In this document: in pieces, positions 26,062 through 34,314 of the stretch
How the letters are laid out: each line of letters begins with the position of its first letter
Position numbering within the stretch: position 1 is the first letter of the stretch
Assembly: GCA_945860125.1 (NCBI GenBank)
Contig: CAMAPQ010000021.1
Coordinates: 1-36,269 of the forward strand
DNA from: Klebsiella pneumoniae
GTDB taxonomy: Bacteria; Pseudomonadota; Gammaproteobacteria; Pseudomonadales; CAMAPQ01
Reading direction: 5' to 3'
Length of the DNA stretch: 36,269 bases
The notes under the pieces: model-generated
What the model was told of the DNA's origin: nothing
Database searches by the model: none
The model's input: only the letters and a program-made list of their open reading frames with translations
Program-made: the position numbers and the translations under genes

Positions 26062-26880
26062 ATGAGTTATGATAAATCGGATGATCGAATGAACAGTAAA
26101 GAAGCCTTATCCTCTGCCATTGATGGTGAAGTGAGTGAGTTTCTATTAAGGCGCCTTTTAAAGGAAAGTGAGCATGATCAGGATATTGGTGCCCAATGGG
26201 AAAGATATCACATGATTTCATCCGTCATAAAAGGCGAGCTAGAGCCCATTAAATTTCACGATATTTCCGCAGCAGTAATGATAGCTGTGCGGGACAATAA
26301 TACGCCGCAAAATACTGCAAGCGAAAAAACACTAACACCGCCAACAGGAGAAGTGATCCCTTTCAAAGTGGTAAAGCCGCAGATAAATACAAGCAAGCCA
26401 CCCGGCATAAAATCCCGTTGGATTAGCCTCAGCACCGCCGCCGCATGCGCGACTATTTTTTTTAGTTGGCAATATTTATCCGTGCCTGACTTTACGCCAA
26501 CACAAGCGGGTATTACAGAACAAAAAACCACGCCTGCTGAGAAAGCAGTCATTGCAAAAACTGAGAAAAAAACACCTCAAGAAAACGGTAAAAATAATGC
26601 TGCGTTAAAATTAGCGGCTGCAAATAATGATACGAACCAGCAAACAGGCAAAATGAAAAATATTAACGGAAAAGAAGTGTGGTTGTTTGATGGCTTCGAT
26701 ATAAGTAGCGATCCAGAAGCCGCCCGCGCTAGTAATAATTATTGGCTTATTCATCATGGTGCTCAGGGATTTAAAGCATCATCCGCAGGTGTTATGCCTT
26801 ATTCCAGAATGATTAACTGGCAAATGTCCCAATTGGCACAACCTGAGATGACAACTGACAACTCATTAATTGTGCGGTAA
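26062..26880 (+). CDS. rseA: Anti-sigma-E factor RseA (MucA)
   Basis: Inner-membrane anti-sigma factor that holds RpoE until DegS and RseP cleave it. The cytosolic N-terminal domain (about 10-80) reads MNSKEALSSAIDGEVSEFLLRRLL... and QWERYHMISSVIKGEL, as in MucA/RseA. A membrane helix spans about 120-139 (WISLSTAAACATIFFSWQYL), and the remainder is periplasmic. At 272 residues it is longer than E. coli RseA (216), mainly in a Lys/Thr/Asn-rich periplasmic linker. GGAG precedes the ATG at 26062. It follows rpoE by 13 bases and precedes rseB by six. Confidence 0.9.
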   Translation: MSYDKSDDRMNSKEALSSAIDGEVSEFLLRRLLKESEHDQDIGAQWERYHMISSVIKGELEPIKFHDISAAVMIAVRDNNTPQNTASEKTLTPPTGEVIPFKVVKPQINTSKPPGIKSRWISLSTAAACATIFFSWQYLSVPDFTPTQAGITEQKTTPAEKAVIAKTEKKTPQENGKNNAALKLAAANNDTNQQTGKMKNINGKEVWLFDGFDISSDPEAARASNNYWLIHHGAQGFKASSAGVMPYSRMINWQMSQLAQPEMTTDNSLIVR

Positions 26881-26886
26881 ATACGA

Positions 26887-27909
26887 ATGAAACTGAATAA
26901 AAATAAAATCTGCCTTCTCGCTTGGTGTCTTTTAACAAGCCCATTTTCAATGGCAGAAGAAAAAGTAATGGAGGGCGTTAATACCTCTCCTAGCACCGCC
27001 CTTGAATGGTTCGATACGATGACACGTTCTGCAAAAGATAAAAACTATCACGGCAGATTCATCTATATGAACCACAATGAAGTACGATCAATCGATATCA
27101 TTCATGCAAAAAAAGAAGTTGAATACGAAAAAATTGAACATTTATCTGGTAAGCCTTACCAAATTATCAGGCATGGTGAAGAGCTTTACTGCTTAGAAGA
27201 GTCAGGCAAATGGATGAAAATGAATCGTGCTGAATTACTAAATGAAGTCGCTTTCATACAGCCTATCGAACAAGTTGAAAAATTAAGTTCTTATTATCAA
27301 ATACAAAAAATAGGCAGTAGTCGTGTTGCCGGCAGAAATGCGATTGCCATAGAATTTGAGCCAACTGATTCATACCGCTACGTCCATCGTTTTTGGATTG
27401 ATAAAGAAAGCGGCCTCATGCTGAAATACAATATCTACGAACCAGAAAAACCCTTAAAAAAACCGTTGGAAATGATTGAGTATGTATTACTAGAAACAAA
27501 TGTTCCGTTTGACCCTATGGAGTTTAATATTCCGCCAAGCTTTGAAGCCATGATGGAAGAAAAACTAAAAACAGAGGAAAAAACAGCACCGAATACCAAT
27601 GAAGATTGGCAAATTGAATGGGTGCCGCCTGGTTTTATACAAATTGATACACAAACAAGCTGGTCAGTTAAAAATAAAGGCACGGGCATTGTGCTGAATA
27701 AAACTTATTCTGATGGATTAAGTATGTTTACCCTTTTTATACAACACAGGCCAGATCTTAAAAAGAATAAAATCACAAAAATGGGCGTTACCACCGTTGT
27801 TGAATGGTCTTATGATGCACAATCCCAAACATGGATTACGGTCATGGGTGATTTACCAAGTGATGCAGCCATTAAAATTGTTTCTTCTGTTGTAAAGAAA
27901 ACACTCTAG
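26887..27909 (+). CDS. rseB: Sigma-E regulatory protein RseB (MucB)
   Basis: Periplasmic protein that binds RseA and protects it from DegS, releasing it when lipopolysaccharide or lipoprotein transport is disturbed. The 340-residue precursor has a signal peptide (1-23, ending SMA). The lipoprotein-sensing fold (YHGRFIYMNHNEVRSIDIIHA; SGRWMKMN-like GKWMKMNRAELL) and the small C-terminal domain (WQIEWVPPGFIQID; MFTLFIQHRPD) match MucB. The gene lies between rseA and degP. All expected parts are present. Confidence 0.94.
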   Translation: MKLNKNKICLLAWCLLTSPFSMAEEKVMEGVNTSPSTALEWFDTMTRSAKDKNYHGRFIYMNHNEVRSIDIIHAKKEVEYEKIEHLSGKPYQIIRHGEELYCLEESGKWMKMNRAELLNEVAFIQPIEQVEKLSSYYQIQKIGSSRVAGRNAIAIEFEPTDSYRYVHRFWIDKESGLMLKYNIYEPEKPLKKPLEMIEYVLLETNVPFDPMEFNIPPSFEAMMEEKLKTEEKTAPNTNEDWQIEWVPPGFIQIDTQTSWSVKNKGTGIVLNKTYSDGLSMFTLFIQHRPDLKKNKITKMGVTTVVEWSYDAQSQTWITVMGDLPSDAAIKIVSSVVKKTL

Positions 27910-27922
27910 ATCCATAAACCGT

Positions 27923-27951
27923 GACAATGGATAAATTTAAGCACCATTGTC
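27923..27951 (+). other. Hairpin between rseB and degP
   Basis: GACAATGG (27923-27930) and CCATTGTC (27944-27951) form an 8-bp perfect stem with a 13-base loop. It is followed by TTTAACG, too short for a good intrinsic terminator. It sits 16 bases before the degP ATG and just ahead of the ribosome site, so it could modulate degP expression relative to rseB. Confidence 0.45.
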
Positions 27952-27966
27952 TTTAACGAGGAAACT

Positions 27967-29418
27967 ATGCACCTAAAACCAGAGACGCACCTAAAACCAA
28001 ATATGTACCTAACACTAAAAAAGAAGCAACGATTATCAATACGTTTATTCTTCTTGCCTTTTCTACTAATAACAAGTTCTGCTTTATGGGCAAATAACTT
28101 ACCTGACTTTACAAAAATGGTTGAGCAAAATGGCCCAGCAGTTGTCAACATTAGTACGACTCAAGATGTAAAGCCTACAACACAAAAGCCGCGACAGCAT
28201 CCTGACCCTGCAGAAGTACCAGACCTATTCAAACATTTTTTTGGTGAGGAATATGATTTCCCCCCCATTGAAAAAGAGTCGTTAGGTTCAGGCTTTATTA
28301 TCTCTTCTGACGGCTATATTTTAACTAATAATCATGTCGTTGAAAAAGCAGATCATGTCATTGTCAAACTTTATGATCGCAGAGAACTCGAAGCAAAAGT
28401 AATTGGAAAAGATAAGCAGAGCGATATTGCGTTACTTAAAATTGACGCAGATAACTTACCTGTGTTAACGATCGGTAATAGCGAAAACTTAAAAGTAGGT
28501 GAATGGGTTTTGGCTATTGGTTCGCCCTATGGTTTTGAGCGCTCTGTAACAGCGGGCATTGTGAGTGCAAAAGGACGCAGTTTACCGCGTGATAATTATG
28601 TTCCTTTTATTCAAACCGATGTCGCAATTAACCCTGGCAATTCAGGTGGCCCTCTTTTTAATTTAGAAGGGAAAGTGGTTGGCATTAATGCCCAAATCTA
28701 TAGCAGAACGGGCGGCTTTATGGGCTTATCTTTTGCGATTCCCATAGACGTTGCCATGGAGGTTGTTAACCAGCTTAAAACAAGCGGAGAAGTAAAAAGA
28801 GGCTGGCTAGGTGTACTGATTCAAGAGGTGAACCGTAAGTTAGCAGAAAGCTTTAATTTACCCAAACCCATGGGCGCTTTAGTTGCGCAAGTAATCTCTG
28901 ATGGTCCTGCCGAAAAAGCCGGTATCAAAGCAGGCGATATTATTTTAAGTGTAGAGGGCCGTGAATTAGAAATGGCCTCTGATTTACCACCTTCAGTAGG
29001 ACGAAAACATCCTGGCGAAAAGGTAAAACTAAATATTTTGCGTGAGGGCAAAGCCATTGATCTTAATGTAGAACTGGGCGCGTTACCGGCTGATGAAAAT
29101 AATGTTTTAGCAAGTAAAGCAGACAAAAAACTGAACGATGATGAAGTAGCCCTTGGCTTGAGAGTTGAAGGGTTACCTGAAAGCGGCAAGAATAAAGAGA
29201 TTCAACATGGTGTTATTGTTAAGTCTGTTCTGAATGGGCCAGCTGAGGAGGCAGGTATAGAAATTAACGATATTATAACTATGTTGAACTATCAGCAGGT
29301 CAACTCTGTCGAAGGCTTTAGGTTGATCGCAAAGGCAGTGCCAAAGAACAAAAGCGTGCCAATGCAGATTCAACGTAAGGGAAACCCGATGTTTATCCCG
29401 ATTCGTATTAATGAGTAA
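27967..29418 (+). CDS. degP: Periplasmic serine endoprotease DegP/MucD-like
   Basis: Periplasmic protease-chaperone for misfolded envelope proteins. The 483-residue precursor has a signal peptide (about 17-42, ending LWA), a trypsin-like domain with catalytic triad H123 (NNHVV), D153 (QSDIALLKID) and S226 (NPGNSGGPL), then two PDZ domains (about 275-370 and 395-480, e.g. GPAEKAGIKAGDIILSVEG and GPAEEAGIEINDIITML). The ATG at 27967 follows GAGGAAACT. The first 18 residues contain a short tandem repeat (HLKPET, HLKPNM). In this operon position it corresponds to MucD of Pseudomonas and DegP/HtrA of Legionella. A strong terminator lies about 40 bases past the stop. Confidence 0.95.
   Translation: MHLKPETHLKPNMYLTLKKKQRLSIRLFFLPFLLITSSALWANNLPDFTKMVEQNGPAVVNISTTQDVKPTTQKPRQHPDPAEVPDLFKHFFGEEYDFPPIEKESLGSGFIISSDGYILTNNHVVEKADHVIVKLYDRRELEAKVIGKDKQSDIALLKIDADNLPVLTIGNSENLKVGEWVLAIGSPYGFERSVTAGIVSAKGRSLPRDNYVPFIQTDVAINPGNSGGPLFNLEGKVVGINAQIYSRTGGFMGLSFAIPIDVAMEVVNQLKTSGEVKRGWLGVLIQEVNRKLAESFNLPKPMGALVAQVISDGPAEKAGIKAGDIILSVEGRELEMASDLPPSVGRKHPGEKVKLNILREGKAIDLNVELGALPADENNVLASKADKKLNDDEVALGLRVEGLPESGKNKEIQHGVIVKSVLNGPAEEAGIEINDIITMLNYQQVNSVEGFRLIAKAVPKNKSVPMQIQRKGNPMFIPIRINE
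27970..28023 (+). repeat. 18-bp tandem repeat in degP N-terminal coding region
   Basis: CACCTAAAACCA recurs at 27970-27981 and 27988-27999 in an 18-base period, with a third, weaker unit (TACCTAACACTA) at 28006-28017. It encodes HLKPET-HLKPNM-YLTLKK and lengthens the positively charged region ahead of the signal peptide. It looks like a small recent duplication. Confidence 0.6.
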
Positions 29419-29426
29419 TTATTAAT

Positions 29427-30182
29427 ATGAAGCAGTTCCTTTCCTATACTTTAGACCCCATGTGTATCATGGGGTTTTTTTTACTGTTTTCTTTATTTTT
29501 TATTTTCAAAAAAAAACTGGGAATACGACCCTTCATTTTTGTTTTTTTAATCGCGTTTTTTTACGGTTTATGTGCAACGCCGCTGGGTGCTAACTTTCTT
29601 CTTAAACAGCTAGAAATTAATGAGCAAACTTGTAACCCTTCCAATACAACAACCCTTGTTGTATTGGGTGGTGGCATAGAAGGAAAAGCGCAAAAACCTG
29701 AGGAAATTGAGCGATTAAAACTACCCACCGTAAGACGGGTTATGGCAGCGAGTGATTTTATTTCATTGACACCAAAAGACTATAAACCTGCAATTATTTT
29801 ATCCGGTGGCGGTGAAACGCATATTATTAAAGAAGCGCATATTATGGCGATACTATTTTCTAAATTAACTGATAAAACGACACCTGTGATTATCGATGAT
29901 TTATCAGATAATACCTATAAAAGCGCGGTAAATGTTTTAAAACTAATCGAGAATAAGGCGCCTCAAAAAGTATGTATTCTCACTTCAGCTTGGCATATGA
30001 AACGGGCTTTAGCGGTATTTAAAAAACAAGGTATCGATGTTATGCCCTATGCGGTTGATAGCCGGTATTTAGAGGTAAGTTTTTGGGCAATTATTCCACA
30101 ATTCACCCCCATTGAAAAATCCATGCTGGTGATCCATGAAGGATTGGGATTATTGATTTATAAATTACAAGGGTATTTATAA
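29427..30182 (+). CDS. ElyC/SanA/YdcF-family (DUF218) envelope protein
   Basis: A 251-residue inner-membrane protein with two N-terminal helices (about 13-30 and 36-55) and a DUF218 domain facing the periplasm or cytosol. Motifs are VVLGGGIEGK, ILSGGGETHIIKEA, DLSDNTYKSAVN and TSAWHMKRALAVF, as in ElyC (YcbC), which affects peptidoglycan precursor use. The start at 29427 gives YTLDPMCIMGFFLL, similar to the LDP-type N-terminus I recall in relatives, but this stretch overlaps an intrinsic terminator at 29456-29482. If the true start were the later ATG at 29469, the first helix would still be complete. It follows degP by eight bases. Confidence 0.85.
   Translation: MKQFLSYTLDPMCIMGFFLLFSLFFIFKKKLGIRPFIFVFLIAFFYGLCATPLGANFLLKQLEINEQTCNPSNTTTLVVLGGGIEGKAQKPEEIERLKLPTVRRVMAASDFISLTPKDYKPAIILSGGGETHIIKEAHIMAILFSKLTDKTTPVIIDDLSDNTYKSAVNVLKLIENKAPQKVCILTSAWHMKRALAVFKKQGIDVMPYAVDSRYLEVSFWAIIPQFTPIEKSMLVIHEGLGLLIYKLQGYL
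29456..29482 (+). terminator. Intrinsic terminator overlapping the start of the ElyC-like gene
   Basis: CCCCATG (29456-29462) and CATGGGG (29468-29474) form a perfect 7-bp stem with a five-base loop, followed immediately by eight T (29475-29482). It is correctly placed to end the degP message, but lies 29 bases inside the annotated elyC-like reading frame, so the same DNA acts as terminator and codes for LDPMCIMGFF. Confidence 0.85.
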
Positions 30183-30349
30183 GAAGCTGGCTGAACTGGT
30201 AACTCTTCGTTAGTTTCAATCACAATTCAAGGAATACGTGATTTCAACATAATCAATAAATCGCTTGTTTCATGCATAGTCATGCGCGCCCACGTAGGTT
30301 AAAAATACTCAAATAGAGCAGTTTACAAAAATCCATTGATCACCCAAAT

Positions 30350-30368
30350 GAAAACGATTATCATTTGC
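30350..30368 (+). promoter_or_regulatory. Fur box upstream of fbpABC
   Basis: GAAAACGATTATCATTTGC matches 14 of 19 positions of the Fur consensus GATAATGATAATCATTATC. It lies 41-59 bases upstream of the fbpA ATG and just before a TATATT -10-like box (30370-30375). Iron-replete repression of the transporter is expected. The rest of the 226-base gap shows no other clear signal. Confidence 0.82.
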
Positions 30369-30408
30369 ATATATTTTTTATTATTCATTTATTCATTCGG
30401 AGCCAACC

Positions 30409-31431
30409 ATGCGTATCTTCAGCATAGCACTAGTTACAAGCCTGCTTGCAGGATCAGGATTCGCTTACGCGGCTAATCAAAGTGAGGTTAATATTTACTC
30501 TTCTCGGAAAGAACCCTTTATTCGACCGTTACTGAATACGTTTGAAAAAGAAACCGGAATTAAAGTCAATCTGGTGAGCGGCGAAGATGATGTGTTAATT
30601 GAAAGACTCAAAACCGAAAATCAAAATAGCCCTGCCGACCTTTTGATTACGGCAGATGCCGGCAGACTTAATCGTGCGATGAAGCTCAACTTACTGCAGC
30701 CTGTGCAAGATAAAGAGCTCGAAACACAAGTACCCAAAGCACTTCGCGACCACAATGGTTTTTGGTTTGCAATGACACAGCGCGCGCGCATCATCGCTTA
30801 TGCACCCGATCGAGTCGATACCAAAAACTTAAGCGGCTATGAAAGTTTGTCAGATCCTATGTTTAAAGGGCGTCTATGCGCACGATCTTCTAGCAACGTC
30901 TATAACCAATCACTCACTGCCGCAATGATTGCTCATCTTGGTGAAGGAGCTACAGAAAACTGGCTGAAAGGCATGGTGGCCAATTTTGCACGTGCACCAC
31001 AGGGTGGCGACCGTGATCAAGTGAAGGACATCGCTGCAGGAAAATGCGACTTAGCGCTGGTGAATACCTACTATGTAGCCACAATGATGCAATCAAATGA
31101 TCCAAGCGAACAAAAAGCTGCACAAGCTGTCAAAGTGTTCTGGCCTAACCAAAAAGACCGAGGCGCACACATGAATATCTCTGGTGCCGGTGTTACCCGT
31201 CATGCAAAAAACAAAACTGAAGCCATTCAACTGCTACGGTTTTTAGTCAAAAATGAAAGTCAAAAATGGTATGCAGAGACGAATCATGAGTACCCCATCC
31301 GCGCGGATATTCCAAAATCAGCTCTGCTTAGTCAATGGGGACACTTCAAAGCAGAAACGCTTCCTATGTCTCAATTGGGCGAGCTAAACCAAGCTGCGGT
31401 TATTTTAATGGATAAAGCACATTGGAAATAA
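30409..31431 (+). CDS. fbpA: Iron(III) ABC transporter, periplasmic substrate-binding protein
   Basis: Binds ferric iron in the periplasm and hands it to FbpB. The 340-residue precursor has a signal peptide (1-21, ending AYA), then EVNIYSSRKEPFIRPLLNTFEKETGIKVNLVSGEDDVLIERLKTENQNSPADLLITADAGRL, a pattern typical of FbpA/FutA-type proteins, and a late NTYYVATM with the Tyr pair used for iron in this family. GGAG precedes the ATG. Its last bases overlap the start of fbpB, and a Fur box lies upstream. Siderophore-free iron uptake is the expected role. Confidence 0.94.
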   Translation: MRIFSIALVTSLLAGSGFAYAANQSEVNIYSSRKEPFIRPLLNTFEKETGIKVNLVSGEDDVLIERLKTENQNSPADLLITADAGRLNRAMKLNLLQPVQDKELETQVPKALRDHNGFWFAMTQRARIIAYAPDRVDTKNLSGYESLSDPMFKGRLCARSSSNVYNQSLTAAMIAHLGEGATENWLKGMVANFARAPQGGDRDQVKDIAAGKCDLALVNTYYVATMMQSNDPSEQKAAQAVKVFWPNQKDRGAHMNISGAGVTRHAKNKTEAIQLLRFLVKNESQKWYAETNHEYPIRADIPKSALLSQWGHFKAETLPMSQLGELNQAAVILMDKAHWK

Positions 31432-33047
31432 AACTCAAAGACCTGTCGCTAGCAGTCTTTTCTTTCAGAAGCTGGCAAGCATTGATGCTAGTTATGGGTC
31501 TTGTTTTATTACTGCCTTTGGCATGGGTCGTTACAGCGTTACTCAAACCTTTCGATGCTATTTGGATACATCTTCTTGAGTTTGTCATTCCAGAAACGCT
31601 TTCCAATACAATTATTTTAATGCTGGGCGTGGGCGTGGGTGTCTTATTATTAGGCATTCCCACTGCGGCCTTGATTGCGCATTGTGAATTTCCGGGGAAA
31701 AATTTTTTCCAGTGGGCGCTGGTACTTCCCATGGCATTGCCTGCCTATATTATGGCCTACACCTATACATCAACTTTTGACAATAGCGCCCTATTAGCCC
31801 AGTGGATAAATGATTGGCATATCACCTTACCCGATATCCACTCAATGCCATTCGCAATTATCTTACTCTCGCTGGCTCTATATCCTTATGTTTATTTATT
31901 AACTCGTAACGCACTGATTGCACAATCAGGCCGATTCACCGAATGCGCACGCAGCTTGGGATTAAATAGATGGGAAAGTTTTTGTGCAGTTTCACTCCCA
32001 CTTGCAAGACCTGCTATTTTTTCTGGGCTCTTACTTGCCATGATGGAAACACTTGCAGACTATGGCACCGTCAAATATTTTGGCATAAATACTTTCACCA
32101 CCACTATTTTTAGAACATGGTTTGGGTTAGACGCCCTTGCAACAGCTACGCAACTTTCTGCTTTTTTGTTACTAATTGTTTTTGTACTGATAAGTGTTGA
32201 ACAACATTTTCGCGGACAAATGCAAACTTTTCAAAACGCGAAAATGAAAGCAATATATACGCCCAGCATTTCATTAAAAGGATGGCCTCGATACTTAGCA
32301 ACTCTTTTTTGTACCCTGTTATTTTTTTTCGGATTTTTTTTGCCCACAAGTCAACTGATTTATAATAGCGTTCTACAAGGGCAAGCAGGACTTTCTCTTC
32401 AGCTATTTACACTTTCGATTAACAGTTTAAGCATTGCTACTCTTTCAGCTTTTTTAATTGTTTTTGTCTCTCTCGGATTCATTGCACTCTCTCGATTCCA
32501 GTCAAACCGATTCCACCAGCTGGTTGTACACTGTATCAGCTTCGGTTACGCATTACCTTCAACGGTGATTGCATTAGGCGTCATGGGTATCATGGCAATG
32601 GTTGATCAAACGATTTATACCAGCTTTGGTTTTATTGTGCTCAGCGGTAGCTGGTTTGCAATTCTCTATGCTTATTTTGTACGCTTTAGCTCAGTGGCGC
32701 TACAATCACTTTCTAGTGGACTGAAAAAAATTTCGCCTGCGATGGATGAAGCAGGTTACTCTCTGGGTGAATCTGCACACTGGCTTTTTTGGCGCCTACA
32801 TATTCCGATGTTAAAACGTCCTATTTTTGCTGCTTTTTTATTAGTATGGATTGATATCTTGAAGGAACTACCCGCAACCATGGTGCTGCGCCCTTTTAAT
32901 TTTAATACCCTTGCTGTTAGTGCCTTTGAAATGGCTTCTGATGAACGACTCATTGAAGCAGCGCTGCCTTCCTTATTGTTGGTGATCTTAGGATTGATTC
33001 CTGTTATTTTACTGAATCAAATTCCTGATGAAAAAAGAACACAATGA
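31422..33047 (+). CDS. fbpB: Iron(III) ABC transporter, fused permease
   Basis: A 541-residue inner-membrane protein with two homologous permease halves, about 12 transmembrane helices in total. Each half has an EAA loop that docks to the ATPase: ECARSLGLNRWESFCAVSLPL in the first and EAGYSLGESAHWLFWRLHIPML in the second. The start I accept is a TTG at 31422 overlapping fbpA by ten bases; no ATG is closer than 16 codons. Two T8 runs at about 32322-32342 lie within helix-coding sequence and are potential slippage sites. The stop overlaps the fbpC start (ATGA). Confidence 0.92.
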   Translation: MEIKLKDLSLAVFSFRSWQALMLVMGLVLLLPLAWVVTALLKPFDAIWIHLLEFVIPETLSNTIILMLGVGVGVLLLGIPTAALIAHCEFPGKNFFQWALVLPMALPAYIMAYTYTSTFDNSALLAQWINDWHITLPDIHSMPFAIILLSLALYPYVYLLTRNALIAQSGRFTECARSLGLNRWESFCAVSLPLARPAIFSGLLLAMMETLADYGTVKYFGINTFTTTIFRTWFGLDALATATQLSAFLLLIVFVLISVEQHFRGQMQTFQNAKMKAIYTPSISLKGWPRYLATLFCTLLFFFGFFLPTSQLIYNSVLQGQAGLSLQLFTLSINSLSIATLSAFLIVFVSLGFIALSRFQSNRFHQLVVHCISFGYALPSTVIALGVMGIMAMVDQTIYTSFGFIVLSGSWFAILYAYFVRFSSVALQSLSSGLKKISPAMDEAGYSLGESAHWLFWRLHIPMLKRPIFAAFLLVWIDILKELPATMVLRPFNFNTLAVSAFEMASDERLIEAALPSLLLVILGLIPVILLNQIPDEKRTQ

Positions 33048-34144
33048 GTACACTTCGACTGAATCAGATTTCTCTTCAATACTCTGGCGTCAAAGCCATT
33101 GACAATATTTCTCTGACGCTACCTTCTGGAAAAATCGGCTGTTTACTTGGGCCTTCTGGCTGCGGTAAAACTTCTTTACTGCGAGTGATTGCAGGCTTTG
33201 AAGAACCACAGAAGGGAACCATCACACTCGATGAGCAAGTATTATCAAATGCACGATCATTTCTTGCCCCTGAAAAACGAAAAATTGGCATGGTTTCGCA
33301 AGAAATTGCTTTATTTCCTCACTTAAATGTTTATCAAAATATCGCTTTTGGTTTACGACATTTAAACCCAACTGAAAAAAAACAGCGGGTTGATCGCCTC
33401 ATTGAAATGACGGCGCTTGAAAAACAAGCCCTCCGATTTCCTCATCAACTTTCAGGCGGACAACAACAACGTGTTGCCCTTGCACGCGCCCTTGCGCCCC
33501 AACCGTCAATGATTTTATTTGATGAGCCTTTTTCAAACCTAGATGTTGAGCTGCGCATGCAACTTGCTAAAGATGTGCAAACCTTGCTCAAAACAGAATC
33601 AGTCACCGCATTGTGGGTAACGCATGATCCAATAGAGGCTTTTGCGATCTCAGATTTTATGGGTGTGCTCCAAGATGGAAAATTAAGACAGTGGGACACA
33701 CCCGAAAATTTATATTCAACCCCCAAACATGTTTTTGTTGCAGAATTTTTAGGACTTGGCAGCGTGATTAGCGCACAGATTGTTGATTCACACACTGTAA
33801 TGACTTTGATTGGTGCACTCAAAACAACGTATCCTCTTGTACAGAATCCTCTTGCACAGAATCCTCTTGTACAGAACAGCCACACACATACCGTTCAGTG
33901 CCTGATTCGCCCTGAACAAATTATCTTCGATGCAAAAAGCCCTCTCACCCTTCCCATTATTGAACGCAGTTACCGTGGACACGACTATAGTTACACGCTA
34001 GAAACACCCAATAAAGAAACTATTTATTGCACGCTGAACACGCTCAACCCTCACGAACAAATCCCATCAATCTTTCATCCTCGCTTTGAAATCGGTGATA
34101 AGTTACCGATTCGTCTTTCCCATAACCTGACTTGTTGTTTTTAA
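33044..34144 (+). CDS. fbpC: Iron(III) ABC transporter, ATP-binding subunit
   Basis: The cytosolic ATPase that powers FbpAB. The 366-residue protein has Walker A GPSGCGKT (36-43), Q-loop Gln86, signature LSGGQ (136-140), Walker B ILFDEP (157-162) and H194, then a TOBE-type C-terminal regulatory domain (from about 235). The tail contains a 15-bp repeat, PLVQN-PLAQN-PLVQN (263-277), that looks like an expanded loop. It overlaps fbpB by four bases. All catalytic residues are intact. A FutC/SfuC-type iron or a broader thiamine/polyamine substrate is possible, but the neighbouring binding protein supports iron. Confidence 0.94.
   Translation: MSTLRLNQISLQYSGVKAIDNISLTLPSGKIGCLLGPSGCGKTSLLRVIAGFEEPQKGTITLDEQVLSNARSFLAPEKRKIGMVSQEIALFPHLNVYQNIAFGLRHLNPTEKKQRVDRLIEMTALEKQALRFPHQLSGGQQQRVALARALAPQPSMILFDEPFSNLDVELRMQLAKDVQTLLKTESVTALWVTHDPIEAFAISDFMGVLQDGKLRQWDTPENLYSTPKHVFVAEFLGLGSVISAQIVDSHTVMTLIGALKTTYPLVQNPLAQNPLVQNSHTHTVQCLIRPEQIIFDAKSPLTLPIIERSYRGHDYSYTLETPNKETIYCTLNTLNPHEQIPSIFHPRFEIGDKLPIRLSHNLTCCF
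33833..33877 (+). repeat. Three-copy 15-bp tandem repeat within fbpC
   Basis: CCTCTTGTACAGAAT occurs three times in a row with one base change in the second (33833-33847, 33848-33862, 33863-33877). Units are in frame and encode PLVQN, PLAQN, PLVQN in the regulatory tail, so copy-number changes would not break the protein. Confidence 0.9.
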
Positions 34145-34268
34145 TCTAAAAAAAACCCTCTAATTGTTTTTGTAATTTCACGTTGTATCCTAAGCCCTAA
34201 AAGATGGGGTTTTACGGCAATAACTGGTAAATTGCAATAACATTGAAATATCAAGCGCAATAACAAAG

Positions 34269-34288
34269 CTTAAGCAGTTTTGCTTAAG
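34269..34288 (+). other. Hairpin in the leader of the NIF3-family gene
   Basis: CTTAAGCA and TGCTTAAG form an 8-bp stem with a GTTT loop, 27 bases before the ATG at 34315. No T-run follows, so it is not a good terminator. It could be an operator or a leader hairpin; the 170-base gap after fbpC holds no other clear signal. Confidence 0.4.
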
Positions 34289-34314
34289 TCCTAAATATAT
34301 TTGGAGATGAGCGA

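Noticed and set aside
33445-33982. Minus-strand ORFs antisense to fbpC
   Set aside because: Shadow frames; the Cys/Arg/Gly-rich repeats simply mirror the 15-bp tandem repeat.
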